From the NCBI GenBank assembly GCA_902797105.1, contig CADBRL010000052.1, positions 1 to 24,066 on the forward strand: 24,066 nt of DNA, in the 5' to 3' direction. The notes beneath the pieces were generated by a model. The model saw nothing but the letters and a program-made list of their open reading frames with translations, was not told the DNA's origin and did not search any database. A program made the translations under genes and the position numbers. This document shows, piece by piece, positions 1 to 6,021 of the stretch; within the stretch, counting starts at the first letter, position 1; each line of letters starts with the position of its first letter. Source of the DNA: an uncultured Erysipelotrichaceae bacterium. GTDB lineage: Bacteria > Bacillota_I > Bacilli_A > RF39 > UBA660.

Positions 1-43
1 ATCCGGTTCTGGAACCCAATCTGACCCAATAATTATTAATTAA
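1..43 (+). CDS. 3' end of a surface/pilin-like protein gene (partial)
   Basis: The window opens inside a reading frame whose last 13 residues read SGSGTQSDPIIIN before a TAA at 41-43. This matches the C-terminal ends of the two pilin-like proteins at 6022-7404 (SGSGT-family tail GSGTSSDPIRIK) and 7417-8241 (SGSGTNSDPYIVG), so the incoming gene very probably belongs to the same family of secreted, prepilin-anchored proteins. A rho-independent terminator follows at 58-80. Only the tail is visible, so nothing can be said about its N-terminus or anchoring. Confidence 0.6.
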   Translation, partial: SGSGTQSDPIIIN

Positions 44-57
44 ACAATGTATATACC

Positions 58-80
58 AAAAGCCAATAATTGGCTTTTTA
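58..80 (+). terminator. Rho-independent terminator after the incoming gene
   Basis: A perfect 9-bp stem, AAAAGCCAA / TTGGCTTTT, with loop TAA lies 14 nt downstream of the stop codon at 43. The T-rich arm acts as the U-tract. It separates the incoming pilin-like gene from spoIVB. Confidence 0.8.
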
Positions 81-124
81 ATTTATCTAAAATTATCCAT
101 AATAAAGTTAGATAGGTGGTATAC

Positions 125-1096
125 ATGAAAAAATTAAAAATATTTTTAATGAGTTGGTTATTATTACCAATAAATATATTTGCATATTCAAACTATATAA
201 TTCCTGGTGGTGAAACACTTGGTATTGAAATAAATAGTGATGGAGTGATGGTAATAGGATTTTATCAAATAAATGGAAAATATAACAAAGGAACTCCTAC
301 TATAAAAGCTGGTGATTATATTATAAAAATAAATGATACATACGTAAATACAATAGATGAACTTACAAAAATAATTGAACAAAATGTGGATAAAGAGGAA
401 GTAACTGTTACTTTAAAAAGAAATGGTAAAGAAAAGACAAGTAAATTAGAATTAATAAAGGATGGAGATATTTATAAAACTGGTTTATATGTTAAAGATA
501 GTATAACTGGAACAGGTACACTTTCGTATATTGACCCTGAAACCAAAATATTTGGTGCTCTTGGTCATGAAATAATTGAAAGTAATACAAGTAATATCGT
601 AGAAATCAAAACCGGTACAATATTTAGAAATTATATAACTGGCATTGATAAAAGTAGAGTTGGTTATGCTGGAAGTAAAAATGCCAAATTTTATTATAAT
701 ACCAAATATGGAAGTATTATGAAAAATACTGGGATAGGAATATATGGATTATATGAATCTACAATACCAAATAAAGAAATGCTTGAAGTAGCTCAAAAAA
801 AAGAAGTTAAAGTAGGAAGTGCAAAGATTGCTACAGTTTTAAGTAAAGAGGATATTAAATATTATGATATAGAAATAAATAAAATAGATGAAACAGCAAA
901 AATAAAAAATATATCATTTAAAATAACTGACAAAGAATTACTTGATAAAACTGGGGGTGTAGTTCAAGGCATGAGCGGTTCTCCAATTATTCAAAATAAT
1001 AAAATTATTGGTGCTGTAACCCATGTTATAATAGATAATCCCACGACTGGTTATGGACTTTTTATAACTACCATGCTTGAAGAAGGTGAAAAATAG
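125..1096 (+). CDS. spoIVB: SpoIVB-type serine peptidase (S55)
   Basis: A 323-residue peptidase of the SpoIVB family. In Bacillus this protein is made in the forespore, exported into the intermembrane space, and triggers pro-sigma-K processing by cleaving SpoIVFA. Visible here are an N-terminal hydrophobic anchor, the PGG-x-x-x-G-I start of the mature part, a PDZ domain (about residues 35-115), and the S55 peptidase domain. The catalytic His lies in LGHEI and the Ser in GMSGSPI. An Asp in ITD sits 15 residues before that Ser, the D363-S378 spacing known from B. subtilis. The C-terminal stretch from KTGGVVQGMSGSPI to VTHVI is close to the textbook sequence. Start: ATG 125 has AGGTGG at 114-119; an upstream in-frame GTG at 116 overlaps that site and is unlikely. 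A CATAATA element at 98-104 could be a forespore-sigma -10, but no matching -35 is seen. Confidence 0.95.
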   Translation: MKKLKIFLMSWLLLPINIFAYSNYIIPGGETLGIEINSDGVMVIGFYQINGKYNKGTPTIKAGDYIIKINDTYVNTIDELTKIIEQNVDKEEVTVTLKRNGKEKTSKLELIKDGDIYKTGLYVKDSITGTGTLSYIDPETKIFGALGHEIIESNTSNIVEIKTGTIFRNYITGIDKSRVGYAGSKNAKFYYNTKYGSIMKNTGIGIYGLYESTIPNKEMLEVAQKKEVKVGSAKIATVLSKEDIKYYDIEINKIDETAKIKNISFKITDKELLDKTGGVVQGMSGSPIIQNNKIIGAVTHVIIDNPTTGYGLFITTMLEEGEK

Positions 1097-1119
1097 ATTA
1101 ACATCTATTTTTCTTTTTC
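1089..1119 (+). terminator. Terminator overlapping the spoIVB stop codon
   Basis: A 10-bp AT-rich stem, AAAAATAGAT / ATCTATTTTT (1089-1098 and 1103-1112), with loop TAAC is followed by CTTTTTCT. The stop codon TAG lies in the left arm. The stem is weak because it has few GC pairs, but placement and T-run fit an intrinsic terminator. Confidence 0.6.
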
Positions 1120-1125
1120 TGTTTG

Positions 1126-1134
1126 TGATAAAAT
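1126..1134 (+). promoter_or_regulatory. Extended -10 promoter for the hydrolase operon
   Basis: TGATAAAAT fits the extended -10 form TGnTATAAT with one mismatch. Transcription would begin near 1141, just before the GGTGAT ribosome-binding site. That places the ATG at 1139 upstream of the transcript and supports the TTG start at 1151. No convincing -35 is seen. Confidence 0.5.
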
Positions 1135-1150
1135 ATAAATGGTGATAAAA

Positions 1151-1972
1151 TTGAAAATTTCAATAAAAGATAATATAGAATTGTATCGTAAAATAGATGA
1201 ATTAACAAGTATAAATACAGTATCTAAGAAAAATTATAGAGATGATAAAATACTTAATATGGATGTCAGAATATTTAATGAAAATAGTAATAATACTTTA
1301 ATTTATTTACATGGTGGTGGCTGGGTATCAGGTTCTTTAAATACCCATTCTAATATTTGCTATAAGTTATCTAAAGAATTAAATACTCGTGTTATTTCCC
1401 TGGATTATCCTTTAGCCCCAGAAAATAAATTTCCTAGTGCCTTAAATGAAATAGATTTAGTATGTCAAGAAATATTTAAAAAATATAATAATATTTCTAT
1501 AATGGGTGACTCTGCCGGAGCTAATCTTGCTTTTGCAGTTGCTTTAAAAACAAGAAAATATAAATTTAAAGAAGTAATACTTGTATATCCCGCCACTCAA
1601 ACTGATTATACAAGCAATACTAAATATAAATCAGTATTAAAAAATAGTGGTAAAACTTTTTTAACTAAAGAATCTCTTCGTGATTATTTAAGTTTATACT
1701 TAAGAAATGAAAAAGATTATAAGAATCCATATGTAAACTTGCTTAAAAACAATTGGCTTTTTGGCTTTCCTAAAACTACGATAATAACTGGAACTTTAGA
1801 TCCACTTCATGATGAAGGAATAGCTCTAAAAGAAAAATTAGAAAGATTTTTAGTACCAGTTAGACATTTAGATATAGATGGAGCCCCTCATGCTTTTCTA
1901 ACAAACAATATTAATCATAAATACCGAGATATGGCTATAGAATTTCTAAAGGGAAGTGATACTTTTGAGTAA
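1151..1972 (+). CDS. Alpha/beta hydrolase, HSL/acetyl-esterase (Aes) type
   Basis: A cytosolic esterase/lipase-type alpha/beta hydrolase of about 273 residues. The oxyanion-hole motif LHGGGW, the nucleophile elbow GDSAGA, the acid in GTLDPLHDE and the base in DGAPHAF occur in the order and spacing of the hormone-sensitive-lipase family. Counted from the upstream ATG at 1139, the catalytic triad is Ser125, Asp221 and His251. The natural substrate cannot be told; short-chain acyl esters are typical. Start: TTG 1151 has GGTGAT at 1141-1146 and lies downstream of the predicted transcription start; ATG 1139 (277 residues) is the alternative. It is the first gene of a three-gene unit, overlapping the acyltransferase gene by 8 nt, so it probably acts on the same metabolite, for instance hydrolysing what its neighbour acylates. 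That link is inference. Confidence 0.88.
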   Translation: MKISIKDNIELYRKIDELTSINTVSKKNYRDDKILNMDVRIFNENSNNTLIYLHGGGWVSGSLNTHSNICYKLSKELNTRVISLDYPLAPENKFPSALNEIDLVCQEIFKKYNNISIMGDSAGANLAFAVALKTRKYKFKEVILVYPATQTDYTSNTKYKSVLKNSGKTFLTKESLRDYLSLYLRNEKDYKNPYVNLLKNNWLFGFPKTTIITGTLDPLHDEGIALKEKLERFLVPVRHLDIDGAPHAFLTNNINHKYRDMAIEFLKGSDTFE

Positions 1973-3191
1973 ATGGTATAGACTAGATAATGCTGCCAAA
2001 ATATTTCCCCCATCTAAAAGCAAACATGATCCAAAGATATTTAGATTTAGTTGTTGTCTAAAAGAAAATATAGATGAAAATAAACTAAACATAGCACTTC
2101 AAAAAACATTAGATGAGTATCCTATATTTAAATCAAGTTTAAAAAAAGGTGTATTTTGGTATTATCTTGAAGAAACAAATAAAAATTTTACTGCAAAAGA
2201 AGAAACTAAATCTCCATGTTCTGATTTTTCTAGTAATCATTTATTTGAAGTAACATATTATAAAAGAAAAATAAATCTAGAAGTTAATCATGCCTTAACA
2301 GATGGAACAGGAACCCTTACTTTTTTAAAAAGTCTAATAGCAAATTATTTAAACCTAGTATATAATATAAATTCAGCTGAGATAATAAATGAAGGAAGCA
2401 GTAAAGAAATAAAGGAAGATGCATTCATAAAATATAAAAGTAATAATTTTAAAAAAGCTATATCAAATAAAAAAGCTTATAAAATAAAAGAAGATAAATA
2501 TGTTGAAAATAAACTTAAAATAATTGAAGGAATAGTAAGTACTAAAAAAGTGAAAGAAGAAGCCAAAAAATTAAATTTAACTGTAACAGAATATTTAACA
2601 AGTATTCTTATAAAAAGTATAAGTGAAACTAAAAGCAAAAGAAATAAAAAGCCAATTGTTATTACAGTACCAGTAAACTTAAGAAATTATTATCCATCAT
2701 ATACAGTAAGAAACTTTTTTAGTGTAATAAATGTAAGTTTTAATGAAAAAGATAATTCATTTGAAAATATAAGTAAAGTTGTTAAAGAAGAATTTACTAA
2801 AGCATTAGATAAAGATAATATAAAAGCTAAAATGAATAGTACAATTAATTTAGAGAATATATTTATAGTTAGATTAGTTCCAGTAATACTTAAGGATTTT
2901 GTTTTAAAACTAGCATATAAAATAGCAAGTAAATACCAAACAATGACTTTATCAAACATTGGAATTGTTAAAATGCCTAAAGTTTATGAAAAATATATTG
3001 ATTATTTTGATGTATTTATAAGTACAGAAACTATTCAAATGTGTATGTGTTCATATGAGGATAATATGGTATTAAGTTTTACATCTAAATTTACAACTAG
3101 TGAAATAGAAAGATATTTTTTTAAAACATTAAGTAGTAATAATATAGATGTTTACATTAATACTAACATGGAAGGTGAAGAAGATGATTAA
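1965..3191 (+). CDS. Condensation-type (alcohol) acyltransferase
   Basis: About 408 residues, related to the condensation/alcohol-acetyltransferase superfamily that transfers acyl groups from CoA or carrier proteins. The hallmark HxxxDG appears as NHALTDGTG (His about residue 109, Asp-Gly about 113-114). The N-terminal sequence (KWYRLDNAAKIFPPSKS) and a later LSNIGIV segment resemble proteins annotated as alcohol acetyltransferases in Clostridia and Bacilli. No carrier-protein domain is present and no synthetase is nearby, so nonribosomal peptide synthesis is unlikely; the acceptor is unknown. Start: TTG 1965 follows AAGGGAAGTGAT (1949-1960); an in-frame GTG at 1956 lies inside that site. The gene overlaps both neighbours by 8 nt, indicating translational coupling. 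Confidence 0.8.
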   Translation: MSKWYRLDNAAKIFPPSKSKHDPKIFRFSCCLKENIDENKLNIALQKTLDEYPIFKSSLKKGVFWYYLEETNKNFTAKEETKSPCSDFSSNHLFEVTYYKRKINLEVNHALTDGTGTLTFLKSLIANYLNLVYNINSAEIINEGSSKEIKEDAFIKYKSNNFKKAISNKKAYKIKEDKYVENKLKIIEGIVSTKKVKEEAKKLNLTVTEYLTSILIKSISETKSKRNKKPIVITVPVNLRNYYPSYTVRNFFSVINVSFNEKDNSFENISKVVKEEFTKALDKDNIKAKMNSTINLENIFIVRLVPVILKDFVLKLAYKIASKYQTMTLSNIGIVKMPKVYEKYIDYFDVFISTETIQMCMCSYEDNMVLSFTSKFTTSEIERYFFKTLSSNNIDVYINTNMEGEEDD

Positions 3192-3843
3192 ATGCCATAA
3201 ATGTAATGTATATATTAATACAAGTGTTAGTAAATGTCCTCTTTGTCATAATCCTTTAGAAAAAAATGAAGGAATAGATGTTTTTCCAATACCTAATTTT
3301 GATTATAAAAAACACAATTTATTTATTAAATTATTATTTGCATGCTCTCTAATAGCTATATTTATATGTCTTTTTATAAATTTTTCTATAAATAATAAAA
3401 TTAGTTGGGCTTATTTTGTAATTTTAGCAATTGTTAGTTTTTGGATTACTTTAATTGAAGCTATAAAAGGAAGAAAAAACTTTATAAGAATGCTATTTTT
3501 AGAAATGATTACTATTTTACTTTTATCCTATTTATGGGATAAATCAACTGGATTTAAGATGTGGAGTATAAATTATTGTTTACCATTTTTATGTGTATTA
3601 TATATGATAAGTATTTTAATAATATTACCATTTAAAAGTAAACTTAAAAAAGAATTTGTATTTTATGCTATGATTAATTCTATCATAGGTTTAACTCCAG
3701 GTATACTCATTATATTTAATAAAATAAATGTATATTGGCCAAGTTATATCTCTGTTATATTAAGTATAATTATTTTAGTATTTTTATTTGTATTTGATAT
3801 AAAACAAATAAAAGAAGAGTTAGAAAGAAGATTTCATATCTAG
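3184..3843 (+). CDS. Zinc-ribbon membrane protein (DUF6320-like)
   Basis: A 219-residue protein with an N-terminal zinc ribbon, CHKC-x(12)-CPLC, within the first 25 residues, then a Pro/Phe-rich linker and about six hydrophobic segments, ending in a charged tail (KQIKEELERRF). I recall proteins of this layout, annotated DUF6320, beside alcohol acetyltransferase and alpha/beta hydrolase genes in Firmicutes, which is the arrangement here; the assignment is from memory. Start: ATG 3184 has GGAAGGTGAAGAAG just upstream, overlaps the previous stop by 8 nt, and gives the usual MIKCxKC beginning. An earlier in-frame start at 3148 would add 12 residues inside the preceding gene and is unlikely. Function unknown; an intracellular zinc ribbon on a polytopic protein suggests a membrane-bound partner or sensor for the cassette. 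Confidence 0.78.
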   Translation: MIKCHKCNVYINTSVSKCPLCHNPLEKNEGIDVFPIPNFDYKKHNLFIKLLFACSLIAIFICLFINFSINNKISWAYFVILAIVSFWITLIEAIKGRKNFIRMLFLEMITILLLSYLWDKSTGFKMWSINYCLPFLCVLYMISILIILPFKSKLKKEFVFYAMINSIIGLTPGILIIFNKINVYWPSYISVILSIIILVFLFVFDIKQIKEELERRFHI

Positions 3844-3857
3844 TTCTAACTTTTTTT
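3818..3857 (+). terminator. Terminator of the hydrolase-acyltransferase operon
   Basis: AGTTAGAA (3818-3825) pairs with TTCTAACT (3844-3851) around an 18-nt loop containing the stop codon, and is followed directly by TTTTTT. The long loop and short stem lower confidence, but the T-run is good. Confidence 0.5.
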
Positions 3858-3893
3858 ATTTAGCATATTCTTTTTATAAAGGGAGGAAATGAT

Positions 3894-4541
3894 ATGAATT
3901 GTATTATACCATTTACAAAAGATGTTAAATTTAAAAGTAATATTGCAGAAATTTTAAGTGTTTCACTTGAACATGATTATACAGCAAATGAAACAGAGGT
4001 TTTAGGTAATTTTACAATATCCGGGGAATATAAAACTCATGAAGTAAGTGTAAATAAAGAACATTTTGAATATGTTTTACCATTTTCAGTTAATATGACA
4101 AATAAGATTGATACAAATAGTGTTAATTTTGAAGTTCAAGATTTTACTTATGAAGTTATTGATAATGATACACTTAGAGTAAATATTGAATATAGTATTA
4201 ATGCTGATGAAATAAAGGAAGAAGAACATTTATTTAAGCAAGTAGAAGAACCAACACTCGATAATTTACTTGATGAAATAGATAGAGAAGTAGAAGAAAC
4301 TAAAGAGGAAATAAACGAAGAAAGGGATATATCTGATGAAGCTAAAGATACTATTTTAGATAGTATAAATAGTACTGAAGATGGATTTGTAACATATCAT
4401 ATTCATGAAATGAAAGAAACTGATACAGTAGAAAGTATATGTTTAAAATATAATACCTCAGATGCAATACTTGGTGAATATAATGATTTAAGTACACTAA
4501 CTCTTGGGGATAAAATTATAATACCTGAAATAAATGAATAA
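3894..4541 (+). CDS. spoVID: SpoVID-like spore-coat morphogenetic protein with C-terminal LysM
   Basis: A 215-residue protein. Residues about 1-105 resemble the N-terminal domain of SpoVID (pattern ILSVSLEHDY, then NFTISGEY, then VLPFSVNM and FTYEVI). A highly acidic linker follows (about 107-160). The C-terminal 50 residues are a LysM domain (VTYHIHEMKETDTVESICLKY to LGDKIIIPE). In Bacillus, SpoVID sits on the outer forespore membrane side and drives encasement by the coat; it also ends in LysM but is about 575 residues, so this is a compact version. The downstream gene is a YsxE-like kinase-fold protein, matching the spoVID-ysxE pair of B. subtilis and strengthening the call. RBS GGGAGG is 8 nt before the ATG. 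CATATTCT at 3864-3871 matches a mother-cell sigma -10 (CATANNNT), without a clear -35. Confidence 0.75.
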   Translation: MNCIIPFTKDVKFKSNIAEILSVSLEHDYTANETEVLGNFTISGEYKTHEVSVNKEHFEYVLPFSVNMTNKIDTNSVNFEVQDFTYEVIDNDTLRVNIEYSINADEIKEEEHLFKQVEEPTLDNLLDEIDREVEETKEEINEERDISDEAKDTILDSINSTEDGFVTYHIHEMKETDTVESICLKYNTSDAILGEYNDLSTLTLGDKIIIPEINE

Positions 4542-5421
4542 AAGTTTAGAAATATTAAAAGCTATATATAAACCATATAGATATACCATTAAAGGTAAAA
4601 CAACTATTTTAGAAACTACCAACGGAGATTTTATAATAAAACCTAAGAATAAAGATATGAATGAACTATATAATTATTTAACTAATCGTGGATTTATGAA
4701 CTTTCCTAAGATCATTGATGCATCCAGAGATGAAGTTAATGTCTTTGAGTATGTTGAAGATATAAAACTTCCTAAAGAACAAAAGTGTGATGATTTAATA
4801 GAATTAATAGCTAGTTTGCATAATAAAACTAGCTATTTTAAGGAAGTAAGTAGCGATAAATTTAAAACTATATATGAAGATATAAAAAGTAATATTAATT
4901 ACTTAAATAGTTATTATAATACTTTATATGAAATTGGCTTTAATGAAAATTATCAGTCACCATCAAATTATTTGTTTTTAAGAAATTATTATAAATTAGA
5001 TGCATCATTAAAGTATGCTGAAAAAGAATTAGATGAGTGGTATTCACTTGTAACAAGTGAAAATAAAATTAGGGTGGCACTTGTTCATAACAATTTAGAA
5101 CTTAATCATTTACTTGATAATAAACTTATAAGCTGGGATAATTATATAATAGATACACCTGTTATAGATATAGTTAAACTTTATAAAAAAGAATGGAATA
5201 ATATAGAGTTTAGTGAAATATTATCAAGATATATGTATAAGTTTCCTTTACTTGATTATGAAAAGAAGTTATTATTTATTTTAATAACACTGCCACCAGA
5301 AAGCAAAAAGAGTAATAATGAATTTGAAAGATGTCAAAATGTAAGCAATTTAATTGATTATGTTTTTAAAACAGAAGAATTAATAAGGCCATATAATACG
5401 CATGATGAAGAAGAAAAATAA
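4534..5421 (+). CDS. ysxE: YsxE/CotS-family kinase-fold spore coat protein
   Basis: A 295-residue protein with the aminoglycoside-phosphotransferase-like fold of the CotS/YutH/YsxE spore-coat family. An N-lobe (about 1-70, with IIKPKN as the possible Lys strand) is followed by an alpha-helical C-lobe. The catalytic-loop equivalent is VALVHNNLELNHLL (His185, Asn186, Asn187), then ISWDNYIIDTPVIDIVKLYKKEW, the place of the DxD segment. Asn187 stands where active APH-type kinases have the catalytic Asp, so this copy may be a pseudokinase or structural coat protein. It starts inside the stop of the SpoVID-like gene (8-nt overlap ATGAATAA), so the two are co-translated, as for spoVID-ysxE in Bacillus. 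Its last 42 nt are overlapped by a small gene on the opposite strand. Confidence 0.75.
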   Translation: MNKSLEILKAIYKPYRYTIKGKTTILETTNGDFIIKPKNKDMNELYNYLTNRGFMNFPKIIDASRDEVNVFEYVEDIKLPKEQKCDDLIELIASLHNKTSYFKEVSSDKFKTIYEDIKSNINYLNSYYNTLYEIGFNENYQSPSNYLFLRNYYKLDASLKYAEKELDEWYSLVTSENKIRVALVHNNLELNHLLDNKLISWDNYIIDTPVIDIVKLYKKEWNNIEFSEILSRYMYKFPLLDYEKKLLFILITLPPESKKSNNEFERCQNVSNLIDYVFKTEELIRPYNTHDEEEK

Positions 5422-5559
5422 AGCAAGTTCCAAAAGTAAAATAAAGATATTAAATCTAAAGGGAAGTATTAAAGTAATTAGTGCTTGATAAAAAATTAAT
5501 ACTCCGAGTATAAATAAAATTATAATAGTTAAACCATTACGAGGACCATTACACTTCAT
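5380..5559 (-). CDS. Small two-helix membrane protein (59 residues)
   Basis: Too short for most gene finders. On the minus strand an ATG at 5559 is preceded by AGGTGAT with 5-nt spacing, one of the best ribosome-binding sites in the window. The frame runs 59 codons to TAA. The protein starts MKCNGPRNG, then two hydrophobic segments (about residues 10-31 and 36-55, TIIILFILGVLIFYQ and FILLLELALFFFFIM), and ends RIIWPY. A loop with Pro and Arg separates the helices. Upstream is an AC-N16-CATATACTA element (5577-5603) that fits the sigma-K promoter pattern, so late mother-cell expression is plausible. It overlaps the 3' end of the ysxE-like gene antisense. I do not recognise the family; no paralogue is visible in the window. 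Confidence 0.6.
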   Translation of the reverse strand: MKCNGPRNGLTIIILFILGVLIFYQALITLILPFRFNIFILLLELALFFFFIMRIIWPY

Positions 5560-5576
5560 GAGTAATCACCTATAGA

Positions 5577-5603
5577 TAGTATATGTTAAATTCTTGCAAT
5601 GGT
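5577..5603 (-). promoter_or_regulatory. Sigma-K/sigma-E-like promoter for the small membrane gene
   Basis: Read on the minus strand: AC (5603-5602), a 16-nt spacer, then CATATACTA (5585-5577). This matches the sigma-K consensus AC-N16/17-CATANNNTA. The -10 is 17 nt before the ATG at 5559, the same geometry as other promoters here. The consensus is short, so chance matches in AT-rich DNA are possible. Confidence 0.4.
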
Positions 5604-5659
5604 TTTTTATTGTGTAAAAAAATGTTTGAATTGTATTGACTAACTAATAAAATTTAAAT

Positions 5660-5905
5660 GTTATACCAGCATCAATAGATTTAACAACATTTAAAGTAGA
5701 TAAAGCAATAAATATTGCAGCTACACAGTTAGATTTTGCTAAAAATTATGGTAATAAATCAGACTCAACAAAAGCAATTGCAACATTTACTGCGAGTAAC
5801 TCTAGCAATATAGATAAGTCATCTGATAGATATAATATCTATTTTATCATTGAAGCAACACGTGGACAAACAGTATCAACCATATATTATTGGAATGTGA
5901 ACTAA
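5660..5905 (+). pseudogene. 5'-truncated gene remnant (81 codons, possible pilin-like C-terminus)
   Basis: An open frame of 81 codons with coding-like composition runs to TAA at 5903-5905. It has no ATG, GTG or TTG until its second-last codon. The in-frame codons just upstream contain a stop (TAA, four codons before 5660), and no ribosome-binding site is present. The peptide begins VIPASIDLTTFKVDKAI, has an amphipathic stretch (INIAATQLDFAKNYG) and ends IIEATRGQTVSTIYYWNVN. A good terminator follows at 5928-5958, as for a real gene 3' end. The likely reading is the tail of a gene whose 5' part was deleted. Its position directly before three pilin-like genes suggests a fourth member of that locus, but I see no direct homology. 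Confidence 0.5.
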
Positions 5906-5927
5906 TAAATAATTATAATTTATCTTT

Positions 5928-5958
5928 AAAATGGTATGCTAAATGGCATATCATTTTT
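5928..5958 (+). terminator. Terminator after the gene remnant
   Basis: ATGGTATGC (5931-5939) pairs with GCATATCAT (5946-5954), with one G-U pair and a 6-nt loop; the stem is flanked by AAA and followed by TTTT. It lies 23 nt after the remnant's stop codon. Confidence 0.7.
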
Positions 5959-5968
5959 GCATATTATA

Positions 5969-5997
5969 TTGATTTTTTCTATATGTTTTGATAAACT
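5969..5997 (+). promoter_or_regulatory. Candidate promoter of the pilin-like operon
   Basis: TTGATT (5969-5974), a 17-nt spacer and TAAACT (5992-5997) form a plausible housekeeping promoter, 4 of 6 matches in each box. It is 25 nt before the ATG at 6022 and just after the terminator of the gene remnant. Confidence 0.45.
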
Positions 5998-6021
5998 ATA
6001 TATAGTAAGGTAAGTGATAAA

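Noticed and set aside
2690..2959. Hydrophobic open frame on the minus strand inside the acyltransferase gene
   Set aside because: No RBS or promoter, and the plus-strand gene is continuous and has family motifs; AT-rich codons give hydrophobic antisense frames by chance. The same applies to the minus-strand frames at 188-382, 7335-7547, 12610-12795, 15113-15298, 17917-18099, 19444-19689 and 22764-23182.
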